Positions 1 to 8,100 of a stretch of DNA of 18,915 nucleotides are shown here, in pieces. The stretch is from JAWLBR01 sp041687495. GTDB lineage: Bacteria; Bacillota; Limnochordia; DTU087; JAAYGB01. The stretch is taken from assembly GCA_041687495.1 (NCBI GenBank), contig JAWLBR010000059.1, positions 1 through 18,915 on the forward strand, written 5' to 3'. Numbering within the stretch: the stretch's first letter is position 1; each line of letters begins with the position of its first letter. The notes beneath the pieces were generated by a model. That model did no database searches, had not been told where the DNA came from, and saw only the letters and a program-made list of their open reading frames with translations. Made by a program: the position numbers and the translations under genes.

Positions 1-2
1 AC

Positions 3-734
3 CTAAATAACCTGCTTTCAGGGGAAGAATACAGTAGCGTAATTCATTTTGCTATGGGTTTGATTACGACGATCCTGTCGTTTTCGCTCATTAATTTGAT
101 TAGAAGAGCTGATAACATCTCTTGGGACAGTCTTGGTATGGAATACTATCAAAAGAACCTGCACTCCTTTATGCTGGGAATAGCGTTATGGCTTGCACCG
201 GCTATTATTGGGTTAGGCATTTCTTTGATGGCAGGGTGGGTTGAGATAACGATCACGGCAAATCTTAGTCAATTGGTAGTAAGTATAGTAATATTATTCA
301 TAACAGTCTTCTTGATGGAGGCATTTCCAGAGGAGTTAATTAACCGGGGATATATCTACAGCCTCATAAACACCAAGACTCCTCATTGGGCCGCATTGAT
401 AATCCAGACATTGATATTCTCCTTATTTGGTTTCTTAGTCGGTGCAATGTACTCTCCTGAGCAGGTTCAATTTATTATTGGATTTGGTTTTATGATGGGC
501 TATTTTCGGGCCAGATCAGCCAATGTTTGGACTTCCATAGGATTTCATACGGCAATTATGACCGGAACACAAGTATTGAGTCCTGTCCATAATCACTTTT
601 CAATCAGTGGAGATTTTGTGATTCGGTTTTTGGCCTTTAACCTAGTGCCCTATATATTGGCCAGCATAGCATTGGAGTATATCAAACCAAATCATAGTTG
701 GCAGGAAACAGTCCCTATTTCCAACAATAGATAA
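3..734 (+). CDS. CPBP-family intramembrane protease-like protein (5' end outside window)
   Basis: This is a polytopic membrane protein of the CPBP (CAAX protease/bacteriocin-processing) family. The frame is open without a stop back to base 3, and the residues before the first Met (base 54) look like coding sequence, so the real start probably lies upstream of the window. Numbered from that Met, motif 1 (EExxxR) is present as E93, E94 and R98. The motif 3 histidine is H165, followed by TAIM rather than the usual xxxN. The position where motif 2 normally has F..xH reads FSLFGFLVG, with no His. Several hydrophobic segments (about 38-62, 73-90, 112-131, 138-152, 185-207) support membrane location. 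Family members cleave membrane substrates or act in bacteriocin immunity; with motif 2 and the motif 3 Asn missing, catalysis is uncertain here. The gene converges on the cysteine peptidase gene. Confidence 0.8.
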   Translation, partial: LNNLLSGEEYSSVIHFAMGLITTILSFSLINLIRRADNISWDSLGMEYYQKNLHSFMLGIALWLAPAIIGLGISLMAGWVEITITANLSQLVVSIVILFITVFLMEAFPEELINRGYIYSLINTKTPHWAALIIQTLIFSLFGFLVGAMYSPEQVQFIIGFGFMMGYFRARSANVWTSIGFHTAIMTGTQVLSPVHNHFSISGDFVIRFLAFNLVPYILASIALEYIKPNHSWQETVPISNNR

Positions 735-853
735 CTTAGCAAATGTTGCGGAAGTAGGGCATCGAACCTGTCATCTCGCCAGAGTCAGAAGCTAGCTGGA
801 ATCAGCAAGTGGAATTTAGTCTCCCTTTACCCACATAAAGCAGCGAAGGGGCC
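735..853. other. Convergent intergenic spacer
   Basis: This 119-nt spacer lies between two convergent genes. I see no gene, no clear T-tract terminator and no promoter. A GGTTCGA heptamer on the minus strand (about 762-768) resembles a tRNA T-loop but has no matching stem around it. Confidence 0.4.
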
Positions 854-1429
854 TCACAGGTCCATGTCCAGCATGGACCCTGTTCCAACGCCCGTGAGTT
901 TCACCGGCGCCATGTACGCCTGTGTCAGCCCCTCGAAGATCTTCTCCTTTGACTCTATCTGCAGAAGATCGGTTGGCCTAACTAACTCAGGAGGATTCTG
1001 GCTGGTAAGAATGCAGCTTCGAATCAGTAGCTCTGAGACAAACTGAGAGCAGAAGTAACGGTTCCGTCGCTTGAGAGGTACGTTCATCCCCGCTGCGAAT
1101 AGTCCCAAGAAGTTGTACTTATAGCAGTCGCGGTTGACCATGAACCGTAAAATTTCATCGGACAGAGCGCTGTACTGTTGCTCGGTGATCTTGAGCCGAT
1201 AGACAGCGCACTCGCAGGCTGAAAACTTCTTAAAGACACCCTCATAAAGGTTTTCCTGCACAAACCCGCCGGACAAGGGATTGTTGGGGTGTATTCGTCC
1301 GAAGGAGTACATGCTGATCAGACTCTCTTCTAGGCTGAGGGATACATGGGCGTAATTAGTCTTCATGAGTATCCTCAATATCTTCGACAACCACGTACCT
1401 GTTTTCGTAAAAACCAAATACACATACAA
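854..1429 (-). CDS. Permuted papain-fold (YiiX/NlpC-P60-like) cysteine peptidase
   Basis: This is a probable thiol hydrolase of the circularly permuted NlpC/P60-papain superfamily. The catalytic His comes first, in a YAHVSLSL motif near the N-terminus, and the Cys comes later, in a YFCSQFVSELL motif; this His-then-Cys order marks the permuted group. Members act on amide or ester bonds in cell-wall peptides or lipids; the substrate here is unknown. An in-frame ATG at 1486 would add 19 Arg-rich residues but has no ribosome binding site. The TTG at 1429-1427 has AAAGGAG (1445-1439) with a 9-nt spacer and gives a natural hydrophobic start (LYVYLVF), so I chose it (191 residues). No signal peptide is visible. 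It is the last gene of the leftward PadR/DUF4097 operon, just after the broken ABC gene. A perfect 8-bp hairpin (859-879) lies in its last codons. Confidence 0.7.
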   Translation of the reverse strand: MYVYLVFTKTGTWLSKILRILMKTNYAHVSLSLEESLISMYSFGRIHPNNPLSGGFVQENLYEGVFKKFSACECAVYRLKITEQQYSALSDEILRFMVNRDCYKYNFLGLFAAGMNVPLKRRNRYFCSQFVSELLIRSCILTSQNPPELVRPTDLLQIESKEKIFEGLTQAYMAPVKLTGVGTGSMLDMDL

Positions 1430-1497
1430 CCGGCGACACTCCTTTCTATCACATGGCTCTTGGCTCCGCCGGCGCCTAATGCCCATTGTTCATGTTA

Positions 1498-1756
1498 CTA
1501 CAGTAGCGCTTTCTTGCTTAGCATCATCTGGTTGATAGTATATAAAGTGAAGATGACAACCAAACAAGAACCAACCTGAAAGATTACACTGCCTCTATTG
1601 GCCTCAATATGACCGGATACCAACTTCATAAGTTGTCTTTCCCGCTCCATTGCGGCCGAGTAGGCAGTAGATCCCGTTATCTCGGACTGCCAGTGTGACG
1701 TTATTCAATGCCAGCGTTCCCTTGTACTGCTTAGATACATTCTGCAGTTCAATCAT
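1498..1756 (-). pseudogene. ABC transporter remnant: ATPase N-terminus joined to a permease-like tail
   Basis: An ATG at 1756-1754 has a strong GGAGGTGG ribosome binding site and overlaps the previous gene by 8 nt (ATGATTGA). It opens a typical ABC ATPase: MIELQNVSKQYKG, ALNNVTL, then Walker A GRNGAGKTT at 1657-1631. Right after Walker A the frame breaks at about 1630: a net loss of two bases (or gain of one) puts the expected continuation MKLVSGHIEANRG in another frame. In that frame, from about 1590, the sequence stops looking like an ATPase and becomes a hydrophobic segment (VGSCLVVIFTLYTI) with a polar, Lys-containing end, stopping at TAG 1500-1498. This resembles the last transmembrane helix of an ABC-2 permease. 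Signature, Walker B and most of the permease are absent. I infer an internal deletion plus a frameshift in a former ATPase-permease gene pair. The permease origin of the tail is the less certain part. Confidence 0.72.
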
Positions 1757-2606
1757 GAGAAACCACCTCCACGGTAATACTACCGTTGGCGATCAGCCGC
1801 ACCAGATTATCCCCATCGCCTGCCTTGACTGCGCCGTCATACCTTGCTCCCATTAAGTTGATACTGCCCCCAGCGGAAACCTCAAAGCGTACATTTTCGG
1901 GTCTTCGCTCTGTTCTTATATGAATGCTACCGCCGCCTGCGTCCATATCGATATGTCGGTCTATGTCACTTGTCGATAGTGTGATCTGTGCAGACGTCCG
2001 GGCTATGATTGAGTCCGCCTCGACATTTTCAAAATCTATCGACGCGGATGTTTGCGCCATGATTGAGTTACTTTTTACGTCAGACAATCCTAAATGCGCG
2101 CCAGATTCCAATGTAACAGTCTTGGAAGCTATGGTGTCCAAGGTAATGCTGCTACTGGCAGCATTGCAGTGAATTTCATCAATCTGCAGACCCTCCAGGT
2201 GAATCATGCCGGTATCTCCCCTTACCCGCAGCGAATGGTACCGCTTTTCTGGCAGGGAAATCACTACTTTCAGGTTGTTGGTGTACCAATTGACCCATGA
2301 CGACTGCTCGCTCATTGCTGTGGATACGGTCAGGACGCCATCCTCAATTGCCGCGTCAAGATTGTGGGACACGCTCTTATGTATCTGACCCACTAACTTG
2401 ATCGCGGTGGTTTCCTCTTTCGCAGGCCGTATTTCGACACCCACATTCTCTGCATCGATAGCGATGCCAAAAAAGCTCTGATCCAATGTCCTTGATTCTG
2501 ACACCTCTACCTGGCGTTCGGCGAAGGTAAGGGCAACTGCTCCTCCCAGAGCACCAACTACGGTCAAAACTATGGCTATCAATACAACTACTTTCGTTTT
2601 GTTCAT
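1749..2606 (-). CDS. DUF4097 beta-strand repeat protein, copy 2
   Basis: This is an exported or membrane-anchored DUF4097 protein. A Lys-containing N-terminus and one hydrophobic segment (VVVLIAIVLTVVGALGGAVAL) are followed by a body of short repeating beta-strands (patterns such as GSIHIRTE, GSINLMGA, GSITVEVV), as in beta-helix/adhesin-like folds. Family members accompany PadR and DUF1700 genes in Firmicutes and are linked to envelope functions, but no reaction is known. A GTG at 2618 extends the frame by four residues, but the ATG at 2606-2604 has AAGGTGG at a good distance, so I chose it (285 residues). It starts 18 nt after the previous gene and overlaps the ABC remnant by 8 nt, so translation was probably coupled. 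Its sequence parallels the upstream copy along its length, including the shared GQIHK motif, which indicates tandem duplication. Confidence 0.8.
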   Translation of the reverse strand: MNKTKVVVLIAIVLTVVGALGGAVALTFAERQVEVSESRTLDQSFFGIAIDAENVGVEIRPAKEETTAIKLVGQIHKSVSHNLDAAIEDGVLTVSTAMSEQSSWVNWYTNNLKVVISLPEKRYHSLRVRGDTGMIHLEGLQIDEIHCNAASSSITLDTIASKTVTLESGAHLGLSDVKSNSIMAQTSASIDFENVEADSIIARTSAQITLSTSDIDRHIDMDAGGGSIHIRTERRPENVRFEVSAGGSINLMGARYDGAVKAGDGDNLVRLIANGSITVEVVSHD

Positions 2607-2624
2607 GATCACTACCACCTTTTC

Positions 2625-3494
2625 TCAATCTGTTTCGACACTAATGCTACCGCTTTTGGTAGCCAACCGTACCGTATGCTCACCGTCGCCGATCCTTGTG
2701 CCACCGATATACCTTCCCTCCAGCAGCTTGACCGTGCCGCTGTCGGTGGCAACCTCAAAACGCACATTTTCGGGCTTCCGTTTCGGCTGGACCAGAATCT
2801 CCCCCGAATTGGTCTCCAGGTCTATCTGCCGGTCGATGTGGCTAGTGGATAGCACAATTCGTCCCGATATAGTCCTCGCCTTGATTGCATCGGCTTCCAC
2901 GTCTTCCAACTCGGTTTCTGCGGACTGCGTTTTTGTTCTAATCGTATTGCTCTTTATCTGTGACAAAGCAATCGGCGCGCTGTTGGTTTCCAGCACGATG
3001 TTTTTCGCTGCTATCTCCTGCAATGTAATCCCGCTACTACTAGTTTTGCAGTGGATCTGGTCAACTCTTAAGTGTTTCATATCGACTTCACCGTGGTTGC
3101 CCCCCACCTCCAGCTGCAACGAATTGTACTGCTTCTGAGGCAGTAAGACTGCAACGCTGAGGTGAGCGGGAAAAACAAAGTCCCATGGCGTTCCGCTGCT
3201 CTCGTCGACCGAAATGGTCAAAACACCGCTCTCTACTTCTGCGTCAAAGCTGTAGTCGGCGCCCTTGTGTATCTGACCCGCTAGTTCGATCACTGTTGTC
3301 TCTCCCTCTGTTGGGCGGATATCCAGCCATGCTTTGTCCGTATGAATGACGACATCGACAAAGCCATCGTTCAAAGACTTTACCTCCGCTACATCCGTTA
3401 ACTGACCGGGTGAGGAATAGATAATCCATCCTCCCGAGCCACCGAGTACAAGCAAAGCAACGGCAAACAACAGGATGATTCTAGTTTTATGCAT
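2625..3494 (-). CDS. DUF4097 beta-strand repeat protein, copy 1
   Basis: This 289-residue DUF4097 protein has an N-terminal signal or anchor (MHKTRIILLFAVALLVLGG and onward) and a beta-rich repetitive body with recurring GxIxVxT/S-type strands (GEILVQPK, GTVKLLEG, GSISVETD). It is paralogous to the next gene: both have about the same length and share the GQIHK segment, an LSTS.IDR motif and PENVRFEV near the C-terminus. The start ATG overlaps the DUF1700 stop by 8 nt (ATGCATAA), with GGCGGGAG five bases upstream. The role is unknown; extracytoplasmic location and membership in a PadR-controlled operon suggest envelope sensing or maintenance (inference). A long frame on the opposite strand (2572-3138) is judged a shadow. 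Confidence 0.82.
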   Translation of the reverse strand: MHKTRIILLFAVALLVLGGSGGWIIYSSPGQLTDVAEVKSLNDGFVDVVIHTDKAWLDIRPTEGETTVIELAGQIHKGADYSFDAEVESGVLTISVDESSGTPWDFVFPAHLSVAVLLPQKQYNSLQLEVGGNHGEVDMKHLRVDQIHCKTSSSGITLQEIAAKNIVLETNSAPIALSQIKSNTIRTKTQSAETELEDVEADAIKARTISGRIVLSTSHIDRQIDLETNSGEILVQPKRKPENVRFEVATDSGTVKLLEGRYIGGTRIGDGEHTVRLATKSGSISVETD

Positions 3495-4047
3495 CAGCGC
3501 TCCCGCCTTTCACAATTGCCATATTCAACCTCAAGTATCGAATCAAACCCTTCCCGGCTAACTTGGTAACAGTGCGCATACCGACCAGGATCAGTAAGCC
3601 CAGTCCACACAGACCAAGGGAGAAAAACATGGCGAACATTTCGTATGTCACCGGCTCAACAATTGCTCCGACAATCACCAAGAGTGGAGACAATACAAAC
3701 GCTGCTCCGGCTACCCATCCAGTCAGAATGATCGCTGCAAGAACAAGCACTACAGCCAAGACAAACACCAGGTTGAAAAACCCCAAACTGATTACCGCAA
3801 ACACGGCTCGGAGCAAATTGCCGGCTGTGGCTGAGCCTTCTACCCTTTCCATATGGTATTGTGCCAACAGTTCTTTAGCAAGCTGTCGGGGAGAACCCAA
3901 GGCAGCTGCTACAGCCTCTTCTTTTTTTCCTTCCTGACCGGCGATGTCAAAGTACTCACTGTAATCTCGCAAGATATCTTCCCGTTCTACATCGGAAAGC
4001 TTTCTTAACTCCATCTCCATTTGATGGATAAACTGATTTTTTGTCAC
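3487..4047 (-). CDS. DUF1700-family membrane protein
   Basis: This is a 186-residue DUF1700 protein. The N-terminal 70 residues form a charged helical domain (motifs ELRKLSDVEREDIL, YSEYFD, LGSPRQLAKELL) typical of the family. Three to four hydrophobic segments follow (about residues 73-133 and 138-157), and a short basic C-terminus ends the protein. The frame could begin at 4101, but a GTG at 4047-4045 with TAAGGAGGG just upstream matches the family N-terminus (TKNQFIHQMEMELRKL), so I chose it. It starts 14 nt after the PadR stop, and its binding site overlaps that stop. DUF1700 proteins are commonly encoded between a PadR regulator and DUF4097 proteins and are thought to act as membrane partners; the molecular function is unknown. 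Confidence 0.85.
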   Translation of the reverse strand: MTKNQFIHQMEMELRKLSDVEREDILRDYSEYFDIAGQEGKKEEAVAAALGSPRQLAKELLAQYHMERVEGSATAGNLLRAVFAVISLGFFNLVFVLAVVLVLAAIILTGWVAGAAFVLSPLLVIVGAIVEPVTYEMFAMFFSLGLCGLGLLILVGMRTVTKLAGKGLIRYLRLNMAIVKGGSADA

Positions 4048-4061
4048 TCTGCCATCCCTCC

Positions 4062-4367
4062 TTATATTAACTGATTGACGCTTTTGACGAATGCATCCCA
4101 TTCTTCCCGCAATTCATGCAGGCGTTCCCGGCCTTCGTCTGTAAGCCTGTAGTATTTCCTGGGAGGCCCCTCGGAAGACTCCTGAAGGTATGTGGTAAAG
4201 TAACCTTCTTTCGTGAGCCTTCGTAATAGCGGATACGCTGATCCCTCAGAGATATCAATCTGATCAGATATTCTTTGTATGATCTCATAGCCGTAACAAT
4301 CTTGTTGAGCCAGTATCGCCAAAACGCATAATTCCAGAACACCCTTCTTGAACTGAACATTCAACAA
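4062..4367 (-). CDS. PadR-family transcriptional regulator
   Basis: This small winged-helix DNA-binding protein (101 residues) is of the short PadR type. Key signs are FKKGVLELCVLAIL at the start, YGYEIIQRI, SEGSAYPLLRRL in the recognition helix region, GPPRKYYRLTDEG in the wing, and a short C-terminal helix for dimerisation. The start is a TTG: two TTG codons are adjacent (4367 and 4364) behind AGGTGAG, and the second has the better spacing. It is the first gene of a leftward operon and has its own promoter with a palindromic spacer region. PadR proteins often repress their own operon and respond to phenolics, drugs or envelope stress; autoregulation here is inferred. Confidence 0.9.
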   Translation of the reverse strand: MLNVQFKKGVLELCVLAILAQQDCYGYEIIQRISDQIDISEGSAYPLLRRLTKEGYFTTYLQESSEGPPRKYYRLTDEGRERLHELREEWDAFVKSVNQLI

Positions 4368-4410
4368 AACTCACCTCACAATCTGTGTCCAATACCTCGA
4401 TTTCCACTAT

Positions 4411-4439
4411 AGTATAATACACAGTACCGGATTTATCAA
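4411..4439 (-). promoter_or_regulatory. Sigma-A-type promoter of the padR operon with nested palindromes
   Basis: On the minus strand, TTGATA (4439-4434) and TATACT (4416-4411) are separated by exactly 17 nt. The -10 region overlaps two small palindromes, ACTATAGT (4406-4413) and GTATAATAC (4412-4420). PadR operators are often AT-rich palindromes overlapping the promoter, so these are candidate autorepressor sites. The distance to the TTG start is about 45 nt. Confidence 0.7.
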
Positions 4440-4744
4440 TATAGCTTTGGGGATTTTTGTTTTGCCTGGTAGAGTAAGTGTGGGGAGAGCCACCCCAGGG
4501 GGACTTACGGAACGTAATCAGGACTACCCGACATTTCCTTTACTCTGGAAGGGCCCTTGCCCTATCCCGACTTTTGGGGAAGTTTCGGCTTATGCTTAGA
4601 GCAAGAATCGGGGAGAAGTGTTCTGGAAGGTATAGGAAGACTTGGAGTATATAGCGAAGCTAATCAAGGAATACCAATAATAGACACAAAAACACGCCAA
4701 CGCTGGGGGTCCAGGCGTTAGCATCCGACATGGAGGGGTATTAG
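4440..4744. other. Hairpin-rich intergenic region between padR promoter and thioredoxin gene
   Basis: No convincing gene lies here. The stretch has several possible RNA hairpins. GTAAGT (4474-4479)/ACTTAC (4503-4508) encloses TGGGG/CCCCA (4481-4485/4493-4497). AGAGTAA (4471-4477) can instead pair with TTACTCT (4540-4546), so these two pairings exclude each other. GGGC/GCCC pairs at 4551-4562. CCGACTT pairs with AAG..TCGG at 4567-4588, with a 2-nt bulge. A strong hairpin follows at 4696-4722. Short frames, such as 14 codons at 4636-4680, are too small to support. Confidence 0.4.
4696..4722. terminator. 11-bp hairpin upstream of the thioredoxin gene
   Basis: GCCAACG-CTGG, loop GGGT, then CCAG-G-CGTTAGC gives an 11-bp stem with one bulged base. 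On the minus strand it is followed by GTGTTTTTGTG, which could serve as a weak intrinsic terminator in that direction. On the plus strand it lies about 20 nt before the gene start and just before its ribosome binding site (4732-4738), where it would be a leader structure. Confidence 0.4.
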
Positions 4745-5071
4745 ATGAAAGATGTATCTTCCAACATTGCCTATAAAGAAGCTATCAAGGAAGGAACCTC
4801 GGTAGTCATGTTCTCGGCACAATGGTGCCCTGACTGTAGAGTTATTGAACCAATTCTACCGGAGATAGAGGAGAAGTACGCCGATATTAAGTTTTTTCAC
4901 GCGGATCGGGATCAGCTGTTGGACTTGTGTCAGGAGCTGAACATTTTTGGCATTCCAAGTTTTATCGTGTACCACAATGGAACCGAAATAGACCGTTTTG
5001 TCAGCAAGGATCGCAAAACAAGAGCCGAGATAGAGGGCTTCATTGACGAAGCAAAGGCCAAAGCTCAGTAG
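4745..5071 (+). CDS. Thioredoxin-family protein (WCPDC active site)
   Basis: This is a small thiol-disulfide oxidoreductase of 108 residues with a thioredoxin fold. The active site is W27-C28-P29-D30-C31, with the cis-proline at P71 (GIPSF) opposite and a VYHNG turn after it. WCPDC replaces the classical WCGPC; CPDC-type variants occur in thioredoxin-like proteins with altered redox potential or partners. No signal peptide is present, so it acts in the cytoplasm. The start ATG has GGAGGGG (4732-4738) at good spacing. It lies 116 nt before the triple esterase on the same strand, separated by a long inverted repeat, so co-transcription is possible but not shown. The partner is unknown. Confidence 0.9.
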   Translation: MKDVSSNIAYKEAIKEGTSVVMFSAQWCPDCRVIEPILPEIEEKYADIKFFHADRDQLLDLCQELNIFGIPSFIVYHNGTEIDRFVSKDRKTRAEIEGFIDEAKAKAQ

Positions 5072-5140
5072 GTTTTGGTGGGCCGACATCCTTTTGCCCT
5101 GCTCAGCCCCTCCTAAGAGAGGAATAAATGCACCAAAACC
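5071..5140 (+). repeat. Perfect 10-bp inverted repeat in the esterase leader
   Basis: GGTTTTGGTG (5071-5080) begins on the last base of the thioredoxin gene and is matched exactly by CACCAAAACC (5131-5140), with 50 nt between. Inside lies a smaller hairpin, CCTC/GAGG (5109-5122), and a ribosome-binding-like GAGAGGA before an ATG at 5128. If transcribed, the region would form a branched stem just ahead of the esterase gene. There is no T-tract, so I do not call it a terminator. Confidence 0.6.
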
Positions 5141-5157
5141 GAAGAAAGGTGCAGTGA
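5128..5157 (+). other. Possible 9-codon upstream reading frame
   Basis: An ATG preceded by GAGAGGA (spacer about 4-5 nt) opens MHQNRRKVQ and stops at TGA 5155-5157, 30 nt before the esterase start and in the same frame. Its second to fourth codons form the 3' arm of the inverted repeat, so translation would disturb that stem. It could be a leader peptide or chance. Confidence 0.25.
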
Positions 5158-5187
5158 GTACAAGAAAGCAGGAAGGGTGGTTTACTG

Positions 5188-8100
5188 ATGATGTTAGATG
5201 GAGCCGCCTCCAGCACTGCTCCGCGAGCTGTGGACCTGATCACTGCAGTAGACGGGTATGGGCAGAAGGTTGTAGCAATCGCCATTGACTACGGAGTAGA
5301 CGTTGTCGATGGATTATCTAAGGCGAACTTTGCCGTCCAAGCCTTGCGCACTACCAAGGCCGGAAGTGAAGAGTCCCAATCCAGAACAATCACCAAAGTG
5401 TACAGCAATGCTGAAGCAGGGAAATCAGCTTCGCCAACACCGGGACCATATGTCATTATCGAACTTGACCCGGCCGACGCCAATTCCGCAACCACATATA
5501 TGGATGCGAAGGTTGGCCTGACACAGGAATATGAGTTGAAGTACTTAGTGACACAGACAAGTGAACTTCAAGCTGTCGCTGGGTTGCGTTTGCAACCATG
5601 CAGCTTTGCCAGCACCGGCCGAATCAATTTGGTCGTAGATGACTTTCAAGTCTTAACCTACGAAGCGCCTTCCGGCAAAAGGATGCCGTACCGCCTGTTT
5701 GTTCCAAAGAATTACGACCCGACCAAGAAGTATCCGTTGGTGATGTTCCTCCACGGAGCGGGAGAGCGGGGAACCGACGGCAACGTCCAGCTGGAGGCCA
5801 ATGCAGGCGCTGCGATTTGGGCCGAAGACGCGGAGCAGGCTAAGCGGGAGTGCCTTGTAGTGGCTCCCCAGTGTCCTCCGGAAAGCAGTTGGACCCGGCG
5901 TCCTGCCAGGGAAAGTACAGAGATTACCCCCACCGCTGAGTTAGAAATGGCCTATGCCATTCTCCAAGAAACGGTGGGTAATTACGGTGTTGATCAAGAG
6001 CGAGTCTATTTGACCGGAATCTCCATGGGCGGTTTTGGTACCTGGGCAATGGGCATAGCCTATCCCAAGACTTTTGCCGCGTTGGTACCAATTTGCGGCG
6101 GCGGTGACCCCGGCAAGGCGGCGACAATTGCCGATAAGCCCATTTGGACATTCCATCACGCGGGCGACCCCGTGGTTTCAGTTGATATGACTAGGAACAT
6201 TGTCCGAGAGCTGGAAAAGCGGGGCGACGACCTGTACTACAGGCCAGTTCTGTACACCGAATATTCGGTTGGAGATCCGATCACTCCTAGCAACCACAGT
6301 TCTTGGATCCCTGCCTACCGGACGGAGGCAATGCGGGAGTGGCTGTTTGAGCAGCGGCTGGGTGTAGGCGTCAAGAAAGTGCGGCACATTTCCCCTAATA
6401 GGGCCTTGCCGGATCCTCCCTTCAAGGATAACAAAATCCCATACGGGTTTGCAGTTACCGACTATATCAAGGAAAAGCACTTGGACATTAGGTACACCAA
6501 CGCCCCAGACTCACAGAAGCTGGATATCTATCTGCCCAATAAGGGTGAAGGACCGTATCCAGTCATGATGTACATTCATGGAGGGGCTTACTTCTTCGGC
6601 TCAAAGGATATGGATGACCTGCAGCCAGTTCTCTATGGACTTGACCGGGGATATGCAGTGGTGTCTATTAACTATACCCTGATTGACTGCACCGTCGGTA
6701 AGGAAGTGATGGACCAGACGGTCTTCCCCTTGGCACTGTATCAAGCCAAAGCTGCCGTTCGCTGGATTCGAGCCAATGCCCCAGCTTACAACTTTGACCC
6801 TAATAAGATCGCAGTGTTGGGCACATCCGCCGGTGGGCACCTTGCGGGATTGGTGGCCACTACTGGGCACGAACCAGAGACAGAAGACCTAAGCATGGGC
6901 AACAGCAGGTTCTCCAGTGCAGTTCAGGCAGGCATCCTTGCCGCAGCAGCCAACCGGGAGACACCAACTTCCCTCTGTGACTGTTTCAGTACCAAAGTTG
7001 AAAACCATGTGGACTCAGCTGGTCCGCCAATTTTACTTTTGCATGGCACGGAAGACGGCGCCGTTCCGTATCAAGGTTCTGTGCAGCTGGCGGAGAACCT
7101 GAAGGCTGTACTTGGCGAGGCGAAAGTGGAACTAGTTAGCCTTCCTAGGGCTGGGCACAACAATGATCCCAAGTTCTTTGCCAACGATTTTGTTGACACC
7201 AAGAGAGTGGTTTACGACTTTACCGACAAAGTCTTCGGCATCTCAACAACAAGGGGATTTGAAGTCAGCCGGGGAGCTCACCTAATTACTGAAGTGACTC
7301 CCGTTGGCGAAAAGGTAACAGCCATAGCAGTCGAGTATCCAGCAGCGATTGGATTTACGACGGTGGCGAAAAGCTCCTATACTGTGGAGACTGTTACCGG
7401 CCGAGAAGTACGGCCAAGAACGGTCACTAGAGTCTACACCAACGATGAACCTGCCTTAAGGGCGACTCCCCGGGACGGGCGGTATGTCATTATTGAACTG
7501 GATGCAACGGACATCAACGCTGGAACGACGACCCACGATGCCAAAGAGCGTCTCACCCTAAGGAATAACCTGGACTACCGAGTGGTTCAGTGTGATGACA
7601 TCTACACTACCAAAGGACAGAGAGTATTCGGGTCGCCGGGACAGATCACAAAGGCTTCTGAGATTATTCAGGTAGTCGATGATTTTTGGAAGCTGACCTA
7701 TACGGCCAGAAATGGCGACATCCTTCCATATCGTCTGTTTCAACCGATGGTCGAAGCCGACAAGAAGTATCCGCTGGTACTATTCTTGCACGGTGGTGGT
7801 GAACGGGGCAGTGATGGGACAGTCCAGATGATTGCCAACAGGGGTGGGGTAGTCTGGGCCGAACCTAAGCATCAACAGCCAAATCCGGCATATGTACTGG
7901 CTCCACAGACTCCAATTGAAGGCAGCTGGACTAAAGAAGAAGTGTATAGTGCTTTGTTGGAACTCTTAGGCTATGTAAAGGCTAAGTTCCCGATTGACCC
8001 CGACAGAATTTATGTCACGGGTATGTCAATGGGTGGCGTCGGCACCTGGAACATTATTCAGGAAAATCCCAAAATGTTTGCCGCGGCTATGCCCATTTGC

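Noticed and set aside
740..800. tRNA-like T-loop (GGTTCGA on the minus strand)
   Set aside because: The flanking bases do not form a T-stem and no acceptor or anticodon stem can be built.
859..879. Perfect 8-bp hairpin GGTCCATG/CATGGACC as a terminator
   Set aside because: It lies within the last codons of the cysteine peptidase gene, and no T-tract follows on either strand.
2572..3138. 188-codon open frame on the plus strand
   Set aside because: It lies opposite the two DUF4097 genes, has low-complexity Ser/Leu content, no ribosome binding site and no recognisable domain; the minus-strand genes are well supported.
4636..4680. Short frame EDLEYIAKLIKEYQ as the tail of a lost gene
   Set aside because: Only 14 codons between stops, with no start or extension in any frame that would support a gene.
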